Shown here piece after piece: positions 29,317 to 39,522 of a stretch of 64,000 nt of DNA (positions within the stretch are counted from its first letter, which is position 1; the number at the start of each line of letters is the position of its first letter). The position numbers were made by a program, and so were the translations under genes. The stretch covers positions 868,001 through 932,000 of the forward strand of contig CP060237.1 of the NCBI GenBank assembly GCA_023898745.1. Reading direction: 5' to 3'. The stretch comes from Alphaproteobacteria bacterium (lineage in GTDB: Bacteria; Pseudomonadota; Alphaproteobacteria; G02398745; G023898745). The notes below the pieces were generated by a model. The model did not search any database and was not told the DNA's origin. It saw only the letters and a list, made by a program, of their open reading frames with translations.

Positions 29317-30827
29317 CTAGAGGTGCCTCCAGGCTTATTTGCGTTCAGAAATTTATCCGCTTTTTCGCGCCATATCTTCTCATCAAATGATTCAAGCTTT
29401 TCTTTTTTGAAAAATTGCATAGCCTGCTTTTTAAGTGATCTAATATCATGAAGTTCAAATCTATCAAAATATCCATTTGTTGCTAAGAAAACCAACCAAA
29501 CAGATATTTCATATGGAATAGGATTATAAGGCTCTTGTTTTAAAAGCTCTGTAATGCGTTGACCGCGATTCAAAAAACTTCGTGTTGCATCATCCATGTC
29601 CTGCGAGAATTGAGAAAACTCTTTAATTTCTGCATATTGCGCCATTTCTAACTTCATTTTTCCTGCAAGCTTTTTCATATCTTTTGTTTGCGCTGCACCA
29701 CCAATACGACTCACAGAAATACCTAAGTTAATCGCAGGTTTAATACCTTTGTGAAACAAATCTGTTTGTAGGAAAATTTGACCATCTGTAATGGAGATCA
29801 CATTGGTTGGAATGTATGCTGAAACATCACCTGCTTGGGTTTCAATTACCGGAAATGCTGTTAGAGACCCTCCTCCTTTTTCATCCGATAGTTGACCTGA
29901 GCGCTCTAACAACCTTGAGTGTGTATAAAATACATCACCTGGATATGCTTCTCTACCTGGAGGGCGCTTCATCAAAAGCGCCATTTGACGATATGCAACT
30001 GCATGCTTGCTTAAATCATCATAAATAATCAGCGCATGCTTGCCTTTATCTCTAAAATATTCTCCCATTGAGGTTGCGGCATAAGGTGCTAAAAATTGAA
30101 AAATATTAAGATCAGACGCAGTAGCGCTCACGATAATTGTATGATCTAGCGCGCCAGCTAACTTTAAACTTTGCACAATTCGCGCAACGGTAGATCGCTT
30201 TTGCCCAATAGCAACATAAATACAAATCACACGGTCTTTTTTTGGACTGTTTTTTTGATTGATGATTGTATCAATAACAATTGCAGTCTTGCCTGTTTGT
30301 CGGTCGCCAATAATTAATTCTCTTTGCCCTCTTCCAATTGGAATCATGCTATCAATCATAGTAATACCTGTTTTCAAGGGTGTGGTTACAGATTTGCGAT
30401 CCATGATAGGCGGAGCATCCTGATCAATATGCGCAAATGTTTTAGGCGCAACCACCTCGCCTCCATCAATTGGCTCCCCAAGCACATTTACTACACGACC
30501 TAAATACTCCTCTCCGACAGGAATTTTAAGCGTTTCTTTTTTGCGAATAATATAGTCACCTTCTTTGATATGTGTATCATCACCCAAAACAACAATAGAA
30601 ACGTGAGTAGATTCGAGATTTTCAACAAGTCCTAGAATTTTTTGCCCAGATTTTGTTTGAATCTCAACACATTCTTTGTAAAAAGCTTCATCCAAGCCAT
30701 GTGCTAAAACAATACCATCTTGAACAGATAAAACTTCACCGTATTCCGTAAACTTCTTAGTCTTGAGCTCAATCTCTTGGATTCTTTTTGCTAATATATT
30801 TGAAACTTCAGCTGCCTTAATCGTCAT
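29313..30827 (-). CDS. atpA: ATP synthase F1 alpha subunit
   Basis: The 504-residue non-catalytic nucleotide-binding subunit has the P-loop [38 protein letters not shown] and [12 protein letters not shown], then [23 protein letters not shown] (in part: [17 protein letters not shown]). It assembles as alpha3beta3 with AtpD. Its start overlaps atpH and its stop overlaps atpG by four bases each. Confidence 0.98.
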
Positions 30828-31351
30828 AGTACCTCCAATAGATGTGCTTGAATTTCTTGAAGATACGTTAGTATAGATGTATCTTGAATCTTATGCTCAA
30901 CTTTTATAATTGAGCCACCAATAATATTTGGGTTAATGTGATAAGTAAAGTGATCTGACGCCTTAAACTTTGTTTGAATTTTGGACTTTTGCTTTCTTGT
31001 AAGGGTTTTTGCGGACGTAACAGAAACATGTTTAATTTTATTAAAATCACAATATAACTCAAACGTGCAGTATAGTATATCCTTCAAACTTGCTTGTTTG
31101 TTGTTCTCAATCAAAAGATTTACAAATGACTCAAACTTAGGAAGCTGCAGATCAGATGCCCACAAGACCAGAATTTGATTTTTCTTTTTTAAAGAAAGCT
31201 CCTTGTATTTAGGATGTGTGAGCGTAAGTTTAAGCGTATCTAACATAAGGCCAAACTTCTTAATAAAGCTCTTTTGTTGTATCGGTGTGAGAGACAATAA
31301 AAACGCTTTAGCATAGCGATACAAAATTCCAACCTTAGGACGCATATGCAA
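30824..31351 (-). CDS. atpH: ATP synthase delta subunit (OSCP)
   Basis: The 175-residue protein links F1 to the peripheral stalk. It has the N-terminal [11 protein letters not shown] helix of the family and the C-terminal signature region [21 protein letters not shown] (landmark [17 protein letters not shown]). It is first in the seven-gene overlapped set atpH-atpA-atpG-atpD-atpC-phzF-pfkA. The F0 genes are not in the window, as is usual for alphaproteobacteria with split ATP-synthase loci. Confidence 0.9.
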   Translation of the reverse strand: MHMRPKVGILYRYAKAFLLSLTPIQQKSFIKKFGLMLDTLKLTLTHPKYKELSLKKKNQILVLWASDLQLPKFESFVNLLIENNKQASLKDILYCTFELYCDFNKIKHVSVTSAKTLTRKQKSKIQTKFKASDHFTYHINPNIIGGSIIKVEHKIQDTSILTYLQEIQAHLLEVL

Positions 31352-31432
31352 AACCTTACCCTCGCTTTGATTCAGTTTAGCAAAAATAAGGGTAAATAAA
31401 AACTTAATTAAGAGCTTTGATCATTGTTCTCA

Positions 31433-32314
31433 TCATAAAAAACAAGGGCAACAAAAACAGCCGCAATCTGAATCGCTATCATCTTCTTGCTGCGCACGTG
31501 TTTTATCTTTTGAGTTGCTAACAAGACAATCTGTTAATAATTTATCTGCTTGCCTTTTTAGCACTAACACCGCCTCTATCTCTTTTTGCTGCGCACCATC
31601 TTGATACAAGATTTTTAACGCAGTGTTAGAGTATTTAATAGACATGCGAAGTAATTGTGCAGGATCGTTGCATTTTACACCCTTTCGGACACCAGGAATA
31701 GTCGCCGCATCATAGCATTTTTTTCCAATCTCAAAAAGAGCTAATCCCAATCCCCATTCTACGCACGATTTAAAGAAGCACTTATTTGGATTAAGGTCAG
31801 GATATAAATTCAATAAATCTGATCTCATTTCTAAGCTTGCATCACGCCAGACTTTTTCACATTCTGCAATGAATTTCAGTTTTTTTAAAAAATCTTCACG
31901 CGCTTTATCAAACTGAGCGACGATTCTTTGATACTTTACGATGTTTTTTTGGCTTTGTTGCAAGTCTTGCTTTAAGTGTTCTTTCGAATACTGTTGCTGA
32001 CACTCTTCTGCTTTTTCAATTTCACCAACTTCTAAGTATAACTCTCCTAGTTTTAACCAAACTTCAAAAGTATATTTTCCCAAAAAAGACAATGAAGATC
32101 CTTGAAACACCTCCCTATGATTAGCTAATACAGAGTTCAAATCATCGAGATCTGGACGCAGACCGAAAAGTTTCACTTTGTTTACATCGTCTACTGCAAT
32201 TGGAGTTTGAGCTGGAGACATAGTCATCACTGAAGTTTTGACCTCAGCATCGTGTGCTATACTATGAGGCAAATCCTCGTTTGAACAAAATAAATAAAAC
32301 AATGTTTTTGGCAT
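31433..32314 (-). CDS. orphan helical protein with a Cys-rich C-terminal tail
   Basis: I do not recognise this 293-residue protein. After a Ser/Pro-rich N-terminus it is mostly alpha-helical, with TPR-like spacing (VWLKLGELYLEVGEIEKAEEC) at about 83-103 and a long coiled stretch at 105-160. It ends with an acidic linker and the tail CGCFCCPCFL. Clustered C-terminal cysteines next to hydrophobic residues resemble eukaryotic palmitoylation or Rab-like prenylation tails, which some bacterial effectors use to reach host membranes. It is not a strict CaaX box. No bacterial signal peptide is evident. Confidence 0.55.
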   Translation of the reverse strand: MPKTLFYLFCSNEDLPHSIAHDAEVKTSVMTMSPAQTPIAVDDVNKVKLFGLRPDLDDLNSVLANHREVFQGSSLSFLGKYTFEVWLKLGELYLEVGEIEKAEECQQQYSKEHLKQDLQQSQKNIVKYQRIVAQFDKAREDFLKKLKFIAECEKVWRDASLEMRSDLLNLYPDLNPNKCFFKSCVEWGLGLALFEIGKKCYDAATIPGVRKGVKCNDPAQLLRMSIKYSNTALKILYQDGAQQKEIEAVLVLKRQADKLLTDCLVSNSKDKTRAQQEDDSDSDCGCFCCPCFL

Positions 32315-32454
32315 TTTGAAAATAAATATATAGGTCTAGAATAGAACGTTTTGAAACTTAAAACCATCCGTAAAAATCTTCGGTAAAATTTCTGCTTCGC
32401 CTCTACAGTCAGAATATGCTAAAAATAGCTTAGTGTTTTTTTAAATCCTTTTAG

Positions 32455-34134
32455 ATGTATTACATTAAAAAATTCTTCAAATTCCTGTTTGCATATCTGG
32501 GATTTACAGCCCTTTTGCTGTTTATTGTTCCATCCATTGCCTCTTATTTTAAGCATAGACCCCCTCCCCCTAATTCATTATTGACTATTCAAATCGATGC
32601 TCCGCTCGCAGAAAAGGAATCTTATAGCATCTTTAACTTTAATAAAGATCCTTCATTGCAGAAATTAAGACATGCATTAAATGCAGCTTTGGATAATCCT
32701 AATATCAAAGGTGTATTAATTGAGGTAAGCACTCCTTATATTGGCGGATATGCTCAAGTTGAAGAATTGAGACGTATCATTGGAAAATTCAAAGATGCAA
32801 AAAAACCTGTATATTTTTACACGAGACAGTTTGGTGAAGCATCAAACGCCACATCTATGTATTATCTTGCAAGTGCATGTAGCGGTATCTATCTGCAGCC
32901 TGGCGGCACTTTAAGCTTCTTAGGTATGGGAATTGAGAAATTTTTTATGAAAGATTTTTTTGATAAGCTTGGAATAAAATTCGATGTATTTAGGCAAAAA
33001 GAATTTAAAGGCGTTCAAGAACCGTTCATATATGATGACTTCTCTCCAACCGTTAAAAGCAACTTAACGCGTTATATAAAAGATGCGTTTACCGAGGTTA
33101 AACAAAACATTGCAAATGACCGCGGAAAAACTATTAAAGACATTGAAGAAATGATTCAAAATGCACCTCTTAGAGATCAGGAAGCCTATGCTCAAGGATA
33201 TGTAAATGGCGTATTATATAGGGATGAGTTTTACGAGCTGTTTAAAAAATACAATCTTGTAAAGTTGAGCAAATATCACTTCACAGAAAAGAAAAAAAGT
33301 TGCAGCAAGAGAGTAGCAGTTCTGTATTATGAAGGTATGTTTTTGAACTATACCAAAGGGCAAGAGCTTTCAAATGCGTTTAATGAGCGTCAGTTTGAAA
33401 AGCAAATCAATCGTATTATTGATCAGAAATATGATGGTATTGTGATAAGAATTAATTCAGGTGGTGGTTGCGAAACTGCTGCTGAAGCTATGTATGGCGT
33501 TCTGTTAAGAGCTAGACAAAAAGGTCTCAAAATCGTGATAAGCATGGGAGATGTTGCTGCATCCGCTGGATATTTGATTGGATGTGCGTCAGATAAAATT
33601 ATCGCTGAAGCTCTGACTATAACAGGATCTATTGGTGTAACGCGCATGATTCCAAATGCAAAAGGGTTGTTCGAAAAATTAGGCCTTCATTCGTCTGCAC
33701 TTGGAGAAGGTGAGAATTTGAATGTATATACCATGACAAAAGCCTTAACAAAAAAACAAAAAGAAAGGTTTATGGAAAGTACACGCTATGCTTATGAAGA
33801 CTTTATTGCCAAAGTCGCAAAGGCTCGTAATAAAACACTAGAAGAGGTGGATGAAATTGCCAAAGGTCAGGTTTGGACAGGTAGAGTTGGGCTTGAGCTA
33901 GGTTTAATTGACGCATTAGGCGGCATGGAAACAGCTTATGAGCAAATGAACTTACTTCTAGGAACAGACCGCGTGCAATTTGTTGATTTAGGCGGCGATT
34001 TTGGTGGCTTTATGGAGCAGATTATGGATGAAACTAATTCTTATGTTTATGGAAGAATGGAAGCTTTAACTTATAATATGTATCAAAAGACGCTAAACTT
34101 TATGACACATAATGAGAGAGGATTCATTCGCTAA
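32455..34134 (+). CDS. sppA: signal peptide peptidase SppA, 67K type
   Basis: The 559-residue membrane-anchored serine peptidase degrades leftover signal peptides. It has one N-terminal membrane segment (FLFAYLGFTALLLFIVPSI) and two tandem peptidase-S49 domains. The general-base Lys lies in EFKGVQEPFIYDDFSP of the first domain and the nucleophile Ser in GDVAASAGYLIGC of the second, matching the tetrameric E. coli form in which the two domains share the active site. It stands alone and is followed by a 667-base gene-free stretch. Confidence 0.93.
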   Translation: MYYIKKFFKFLFAYLGFTALLLFIVPSIASYFKHRPPPPNSLLTIQIDAPLAEKESYSIFNFNKDPSLQKLRHALNAALDNPNIKGVLIEVSTPYIGGYAQVEELRRIIGKFKDAKKPVYFYTRQFGEASNATSMYYLASACSGIYLQPGGTLSFLGMGIEKFFMKDFFDKLGIKFDVFRQKEFKGVQEPFIYDDFSPTVKSNLTRYIKDAFTEVKQNIANDRGKTIKDIEEMIQNAPLRDQEAYAQGYVNGVLYRDEFYELFKKYNLVKLSKYHFTEKKKSCSKRVAVLYYEGMFLNYTKGQELSNAFNERQFEKQINRIIDQKYDGIVIRINSGGGCETAAEAMYGVLLRARQKGLKIVISMGDVAASAGYLIGCASDKIIAEALTITGSIGVTRMIPNAKGLFEKLGLHSSALGEGENLNVYTMTKALTKKQKERFMESTRYAYEDFIAKVAKARNKTLEEVDEIAKGQVWTGRVGLELGLIDALGGMETAYEQMNLLLGTDRVQFVDLGGDFGGFMEQIMDETNSYVYGRMEALTYNMYQKTLNFMTHNERGFIR

Positions 34135-34482
34135 CCCCCCCTATCGCGTCATCCCAGGATTTTTATACCTAAGCCAAAGACCCAGGTGATGTGTGTCATA
34201 GTATAACCATTCTCCCGCACAATAATTTAAAAGCCTTTTATGCATAAAGCGGTTTGATCTGTCTATATGATGGTTGTTTTCATCAGAATATTTTCTTTTT
34301 TCTAAACTGAGAGTATGTGAAAAAATGTAAGGCTCACGAATGCCAGCTGGTCATTTTCAAGAACATATTAAAAGGCGATATAATTGTAGCGTGTAGCTTA
34401 GTCATAGTATCTAAAATACTTTAATATGCACAACAGAACCTACTAAGAACCAAATCAGGCATTCTCTTTTAATGACTCTCAG

Positions 34483-34513
34483 TAGGTAAACTTAACAGAA
34501 TTAAGTTTACCTA
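34483..34513. repeat. perfect 13-bp inverted repeat with 5-base loop
   Basis: TAGGTAAACTTAA and its exact complement TTAAGTTTACCTA flank CAGAA. No T-run follows on either strand, so it is not a standard terminator. It could be the core of a small RNA or a protein binding site. Confidence 0.55.
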
Positions 34514-34599
34514 ACTTACAATATCACCTAGGCAATAGATAGAGTATCTATATAATTTAGCCCATAACGTTGAGATGTTTATTTGTATGACCAAGCATT

Positions 34600-34710
34600 C
34601 GTCATTCCAGGATTCGATGTTAGTCGAAGACCTGGAATCCATTAATCTTATCATAAACGCTATATAGATTCCGGGCTCTCAGCTCTTTCGGGCTTCGTCC
34701 CGGAATGACG
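34600..34710. repeat. palindromic element, family 3 (CGTCATTCCAGGATT type)
   Basis: It begins CGTCATTCCAGGATTCGATG and ends CCCGGAATGACG. Inner words AGTCGAAGACCTGGAATCC and GATTCCGGGCTC give two further pairing arms. At 111 bases it is the longest element in the window and differs in core from families 1 and 2. It lies between convergent sppA and hppA. Confidence 0.75.
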
Positions 34711-34769
34711 AAAGTCATGAGTTCTACTGAAGTTTAGAATTATGTAGCAAAACCGCCGGGGAACATAAC

Positions 34770-34786
34770 AGCTCTCTAAGAGAGCT
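34770..34786 (-). terminator. possible hairpin terminator of hppA
   Basis: AGCTCTC-TAA-GAGAGCT forms a 7-bp stem 16 bases after the hppA stop on the minus strand. A clear T-run does not follow (GTTATGTTCC), so termination is uncertain. Confidence 0.3.
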
Positions 34787-34801
34787 TACACTCAAGCGAA
34801 A

Positions 34802-36886
34802 CTACCCAAAGAAACGTGCGATAACATTCAGTAGCAAAATCGCCACAATGTTCATAATTTTGATCATAGGATTGATTGCAGGACCTGCAGTATCTTTGTA
34901 AGGATCACCCACAGTATCGCCTGTTACAGCTGCTTTATGAGCTTCTGAACCCTTGCCGCCTTCACGACCATCTTCAATCGCTTTTTTCGCATTATCCCAT
35001 GCGCCACCGCCAGATGTCATTTGGATCGCCATAAAGATACCTGTAATAATTGTTCCAATTAACGAAGCGCCTAACGCTTGAAGTGCAGCTACTTGATCAT
35101 CTACACCATAAAAAATCACTAAGTAAATAATCGCAGGCACCAAAATTGGCAACATCGAAGGTAGGATCATCTCCTTGATAGATGCTTTTGTTAAAATATC
35201 CACACATGTTGAATAATCAGGCTTTGCCTCTCCTGACATAATGCCTTTAATTTCACTAAACTGACGTCTCACTTCTTTCACAACAGCTGCTGCTGTCAAA
35301 CCAACGGAGCGCATTGCCATGCTCGCAAATAAATATGGCAATAGACCGCCTAAGAATAAGCCAATCAAAATATATGGCTCATCCAAACCAAATGAAATAT
35401 CATATTGAGGAAAATAATGCGTCAAATCTTGTGCATATGCCGCAAACAACACAAGTGATGCAAGACCAGCAGAACCAATAGCATAACCTTTTGTCACTGC
35501 CTTTGTTGTGTTTCCAACTGCATCTAATTTATCTGTAATTTCACGGATTTTCTTTGGCAGGTTAGCCATTTCTGCAATACCACCTGCGTTATCTGTTACT
35601 GGACCATAGGCATCCATCGCAACAACGATGCCAGATAGAGACAACATACTAGTTGCAGCAATAGAAACACCATATAAACCTGCATTTATATAAGACACCA
35701 AAATACCTGCGCAAATCACAAGAACAGGTAATGCTGTTGACTCAAGAGATATTGCAAGCCCTTGAATAATGTTTGTGCCATGCCCAGAAGCAGATGCTTT
35801 GACGATAGAGTCTACAGGACGATGATCAGTGCCCGTGTAATATTCCGTAATTAAGAAAATTGCAGCCGTAGCAATAATACCAACCACACCACATGTGATG
35901 AGATTATTTACACCAAATGCCATGCCATTGATAGACAAATTCGCTAATCCACCAAGGAAATATTTAGAAACCGCTACGATTCCAACTACCGCAAACACAC
36001 TGCTTGCGATCAGACCTTTATAAAGCGCACGCATAATATTCTGCGAACTATCTAAACGCACGAAAAAGCACCCAAAAATCGATGCAAACACGCCAACCGC
36101 TCCCAATGTTAATGGATACAAAGACATTGCGGTTTGCGTTGCATCTTTAAAGAAAATTTTACCCAAAACCATAGATCCAACAATCGTCACAACAAATGTT
36201 TCGAATAAGTCTGCCGCCATGCCAGCACAGTCTCCAACGTTATCTCCAACGTTATCTGCAATCACAGCTGGGTTTCTAGGGTCATCTTCTGGAATCCCCG
36301 CTTCCACTTTTCCAACAAGATCGGCGCCAACGTCAGCACCCTTTGTGAAGATACCCCCACCCAATCTTGCAAAAATTGAAATCAAGGAAGATCCAAACCC
36401 TAGAGCAATTAAGCTTTCCATTAATTCTCTTGGAGGAAGGTTTAAGCTAGATAAAAGCATATAATAGAACGCAACACCTAAAATACCTAAGCCAACTACA
36501 AGAAAACCTGTAATCGCACCTGAAGAAAAAGCTGTATTTAAGGCATGAACTAAGCCAGTTTTTGCAGCTTCTGTTGTGCGAACATTTGCTCTAACAGAAA
36601 TAAACATTCCAATATAGCCAGCCAAACCTGACAAAACGGCTCCAACAATAAATCCAAGCGCTGAATAAAGCCCCATCAATAAATACAAACCAATTGCTAG
36701 AATAAATCCAACTAAGGTGATGCTAGAATATTGGCGATTTAAAAACGCCCCCGCACCCTTTTGAATTGCATCCGCAATCTCGCGCATTTTTTCAGAACCT
36801 GTAGGCAGGTTGTTGATTTTATAAATCAAGAAAGAAGCGTATAAAATGGCAAAAAACCCGCTTCCGATAATGAACATCTGTTCCAT
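34802..36886 (-). CDS. hppA: membrane-bound proton-translocating pyrophosphatase, K+-independent type
   Basis: The 694-residue enzyme couples pyrophosphate hydrolysis to proton pumping across the inner membrane. It has about 15-16 membrane segments, the PPi-binding block [21 protein letters not shown] (landmark [19 protein letters not shown]), and the C-terminal Asp-rich loop [18 protein letters not shown]. In [16 protein letters not shown] a Lys stands at the position that is Ala in K+-dependent enzymes, so it should not need potassium. It would recover energy from PPi made by nucleotide and tRNA reactions. It lies downstream of murA. Confidence 0.97.
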   Translation of the reverse strand: MEQMFIIGSGFFAILYASFLIYKINNLPTGSEKMREIADAIQKGAGAFLNRQYSSITLVGFILAIGLYLLMGLYSALGFIVGAVLSGLAGYIGMFISVRANVRTTEAAKTGLVHALNTAFSSGAITGFLVVGLGILGVAFYYMLLSSLNLPPRELMESLIALGFGSSLISIFARLGGGIFTKGADVGADLVGKVEAGIPEDDPRNPAVIADNVGDNVGDCAGMAADLFETFVVTIVGSMVLGKIFFKDATQTAMSLYPLTLGAVGVFASIFGCFFVRLDSSQNIMRALYKGLIASSVFAVVGIVAVSKYFLGGLANLSINGMAFGVNNLITCGVVGIIATAAIFLITEYYTGTDHRPVDSIVKASASGHGTNIIQGLAISLESTALPVLVICAGILVSYINAGLYGVSIAATSMLSLSGIVVAMDAYGPVTDNAGGIAEMANLPKKIREITDKLDAVGNTTKAVTKGYAIGSAGLASLVLFAAYAQDLTHYFPQYDISFGLDEPYILIGLFLGGLLPYLFASMAMRSVGLTAAAVVKEVRRQFSEIKGIMSGEAKPDYSTCVDILTKASIKEMILPSMLPILVPAIIYLVIFYGVDDQVAALQALGASLIGTIITGIFMAIQMTSGGGAWDNAKKAIEDGREGGKGSEAHKAAVTGDTVGDPYKDTAGPAINPMIKIMNIVAILLLNVIARFFG

Positions 36887-36966
36887 TTGAATCGTGATAC
36901 TTAACTTCTCATTATGTAAAGATTTTAGAGGAAATATAGGGGGTGGTGCAAGTTTAGTTTTTGAAT

Positions 36967-38241
36967 TTATCGAACCAATTGAATCTTTTGATCTTGTTGT
37001 GCCAAACGCTCAACACTCGCCCCACACGCATTAAGGTTATGCATCAGATTCGCATAACCTCTATCCATGTGATAAATACGCTTCACCACTGTTTCGCCTT
37101 CAGCTGCAAGCGCTGCCAATACCAACGCTGTACCACCACGCAAATCGGATGCAATCACAGGCGCACCACTTAAGGGTGTTTTTCCATAGATATGCGCAGA
37201 CCTACCCATAACTTCAATTTTTGCCCCCAGGCGAATAAGTTCTGGCACATGCATAAAACGATTTTCAAAAAGCATTTCAGATATAACAGACATGCCCGGA
37301 ACTTGAGTTAATAACGCCATCATTTGCGGTTGCATATCCGTAGGGAATCCTGGAAACGGTGCTGTAGTTATATTTACAGGCCTTTGATCTTCCACAGATC
37401 CTGAAACTACAGGACCATCAGATGTGAGCTCAACTTTCACAGCATTTAAACACCTTAACGGCTCTAAAAATTCCACTCTCGTGTTTTTTAATAAAATTTT
37501 TCCATTTGTTATAAGCGCCGCCATAGCATATGTCGCAGCCTCCAAACGATCTGGCATAGTTTCATATTCAGCGCCATGCAATGCATCTACGCCTTCAATT
37601 TCAATGTCTGGAGTGCCTTGGCCACGAATTTTTGCGCCCATTTTATTCAAAAGCTGTGCTAAATCAACAATTTCAGGCTCACATGCCGCATTATAAATTC
37701 TTGTCGAACCTTTAGCTAAAGTTGCAGCCATCATAATATTTTCTGTTGCACCCATAGATGGAAATTTAAAATGGATAACCGCGCCTTTTAATTGTCCTTT
37801 TGCGTGAACATATCCATCTTTCAGCTCAATCTGCGCACCCATCTTAGACAATCCATCTAAGTGGATATCAATCGGCCGAGCGCCTATCGCACAACCGCCA
37901 GGCAAAGAAACACTTGCTTCGCCGTGCCTTGCTAAAAGCGGACCTAAAACACCTGTGGATGCGCGCATCTTACGAACAATCTCATAATGCGCCAAACTGC
38001 TTTTAATATTAGGTGTTATGATCCTAATTTGATCACCAGTTCTCTGAATGCTTGAGCCTAAGGTTCCAAGCAATTGAATCATTGTGTTAATATCAGAAAC
38101 CTGAGGTACATTTTTCACAATACACATCTGGTCTGTTAATAACGTTGCTGGCAGTAATTTTAAAGCTGAATTTTTTGCACCGCTAATGGTAACAGAACCC
38201 TTGAGCTGCCGCTTTCCTTGTATAACAAATTCTTCTAACAT
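36967..38241 (-). CDS. murA: UDP-N-acetylglucosamine 1-carboxyvinyltransferase
   Basis: MurA adds enolpyruvate to UDP-GlcNAc, the first committed step of peptidoglycan synthesis. The 424-residue protein has the N-terminal [10 protein letters not shown], the catalytic loop [14 protein letters not shown] with the fosfomycin-target Cys117, and [14 protein letters not shown]. It is therefore predicted to be fosfomycin-sensitive. It follows dcd by seven bases on the same strand. With dapE it shows that the organism makes, or has recently made, a peptidoglycan wall. Confidence 0.97.
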   Translation of the reverse strand: MLEEFVIQGKRQLKGSVTISGAKNSALKLLPATLLTDQMCIVKNVPQVSDINTMIQLLGTLGSSIQRTGDQIRIITPNIKSSLAHYEIVRKMRASTGVLGPLLARHGEASVSLPGGCAIGARPIDIHLDGLSKMGAQIELKDGYVHAKGQLKGAVIHFKFPSMGATENIMMAATLAKGSTRIYNAACEPEIVDLAQLLNKMGAKIRGQGTPDIEIEGVDALHGAEYETMPDRLEAATYAMAALITNGKILLKNTRVEFLEPLRCLNAVKVELTSDGPVVSGSVEDQRPVNITTAPFPGFPTDMQPQMMALLTQVPGMSVISEMLFENRFMHVPELIRLGAKIEVMGRSAHIYGKTPLSGAPVIASDLRGGTALVLAALAAEGETVVKRIYHMDRGYANLMHNLNACGASVERLAQQDQKIQLVR

Positions 38242-38248
38242 AACACGC

Positions 38249-38803
38249 TTAAATTTTAGCCAACGTAATACCGGTTTGCTTCATGTACTTTCCAGCTCTG
38301 TCTGCATAATTCACCATAGGCGATTCATCAGATTCAAAAAATAAGAACTGACAAACACCTTCATTAGCATAAAGCTTTGCAGGCAAAGGGGTTGTATTAG
38401 AAAATTCTAATGTCACATGCCCTTCCCAACGAGGCTCCAAAGGCGTAACATTCACAATGATTCCGCAACGTGCGTATGTTGATTTACCCACGCATATAAC
38501 TAAACAATTTTCAGGAATTTTAAAGTATTCAACAGTTCGACCTAAAACAAAACTGTTTGGTGGAATAATACACACATCTGATTTGCGCTCCACAAAACTA
38601 TCTGTTCTGAAGTTTTTTGGATCAATCATAGCATTGTCTACATTCGTAAAAATTTTAAACTCTGGCGCAAGTCTTGCGTCATACCCATAAGACGAAACAC
38701 CGTAAGATACCATGCCGTCTTTTACTTGTTTGTCCACAAATGGATTGATCATATCATGTTTTTCCGCTTGCTCTTTAATCCAGCGATCTGATTTTATTGT
38801 CAT
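38249..38803 (-). CDS. dcd: dCTP deaminase
   Basis: Dcd deaminates dCTP to dUTP, the source of dUMP for thymidylate synthesis, which the ThyX encoded at 45762 would then methylate. The 184-residue protein has [60 protein letters not shown] (landmark [18 protein letters not shown]) and the closing [11 protein letters not shown]. It is divergent from rplI and directly upstream of murA. Confidence 0.97.
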   Translation of the reverse strand: MTIKSDRWIKEQAEKHDMINPFVDKQVKDGMVSYGVSSYGYDARLAPEFKIFTNVDNAMIDPKNFRTDSFVERKSDVCIIPPNSFVLGRTVEYFKIPENCLVICVGKSTYARCGIIVNVTPLEPRWEGHVTLEFSNTTPLPAKLYANEGVCQFLFFESDESPMVNYADRAGKYMKQTGITLAKI

Positions 38804-38930
38804 AGTTATATCTAAGAATCTTACACACGCTTATTATAGGACATTTTCCTTAATATTTTGAAGAGCTAATGCAAAAATACTCTTGTGGCTTAGCAATAAT
38901 CCGTCTAAAATACAGTATAAAAAGCAGAAA

Positions 38931-39509
38931 ATGAAAATGATGAAGGTTGTTCTTTTAGAAAACATTAGAAGTCTTGGAAGAATTGGTGACGTTGTTGCTG
39001 TTAAAGACGGATTTGGTAAGAACTGGCTTTTACCACAAAAAAAAGCTTTGCGCGCATCCAGCAAAAATTTGCAGCTCTTTGAGGATCAAAAGCAAGAATT
39101 TGAAAAAATTAACACAGAGCGCAAAAAAGACGCGGAGAAAGTTGCAGCAAAACTTCAGGGCGTTACTTTGGATATTATCTCTCCAGCACAAGCTAACGGT
39201 GTTTTGTATGGATCCATTACAATTAAAGATATTCATAACGCATTAAAAAACAAAGATATTACTGTTGGAAAAAATCAAATTGATTTGCATAAGCCCATCA
39301 AAGAAGAAGGTCAACATAAAGTCAGCCTTGTTCTACATCCTGAAGTTTCTTGTGATATCACGCTATTCATTGGTGGAACAAAAGAAGCATTAAATGATCT
39401 TATGAATCCAGAAGCAGCTAAGAAAAAAGAAACTTCAATAGAAACTGTCCTAGTATCCGAAGCAGTGGAAGCTGTAGCACAAGAAGAAACTTCTGCTGCA
39501 GAAGCTTAA
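38931..39509 (+). CDS. rplI: 50S ribosomal protein L9
   Basis: L9 has an N-terminal rRNA-binding domain (MKVVLLENIRSLGRIGDVVAVKDGFGKNWLLPQ; landmarks LGRIGDVVAVKDGFGKNWL), a long connecting helix and a C-terminal domain. Start candidates are ATG 38931, 38937 and 38940; 38940 (MKVVLLEN) fits the family best, and 38931 is the outermost reasonable start. The C-terminus carries an extra Glu/Ala/Val-rich tail of about 40 residues beyond the usual end. The usual partners rpsF and rpsR are not adjacent. Confidence 0.94.
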   Translation: MKMMKVVLLENIRSLGRIGDVVAVKDGFGKNWLLPQKKALRASSKNLQLFEDQKQEFEKINTERKKDAEKVAAKLQGVTLDIISPAQANGVLYGSITIKDIHNALKNKDITVGKNQIDLHKPIKEEGQHKVSLVLHPEVSCDITLFIGGTKEALNDLMNPEAAKKKETSIETVLVSEAVEAVAQEETSAAEA

Positions 39510-39522
39510 AAACAGATTCAGA

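Larger units (their letters stand above)
34135..34801. other. 667-base gene-free region between convergent sppA and hppA
   Basis: No frame in this stretch looks coding, and no tRNA T-loop, RNase P, SRP RNA or tmRNA core is visible. It holds a degenerate repeat at about 34147-34195 (GTCATCCCAGGATTTT, then AGACCCAGGTGATG), a perfect 13-bp stem-loop at 34483-34513, a family-3 element at 34600-34710 and a short hairpin at 34770. The middle part (34200-34480) shows nothing I can interpret, and could hide a lineage-specific small RNA. Confidence 0.6.

Noticed and set aside
31433..31445. A CaaX prenylation box at the end of the Cys-rich orphan
   Set aside because: The Cys is not at the fourth position from the end (the last four residues are PCFL), so only a looser lipidation idea is kept.
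34135..34801. tmRNA, RNase P RNA or tRNA gene in the gene-free stretch
   Set aside because: No tRNA-like T arm, no tag-peptide frame ending in Ala-Ala and no conserved RNase P core words were found.
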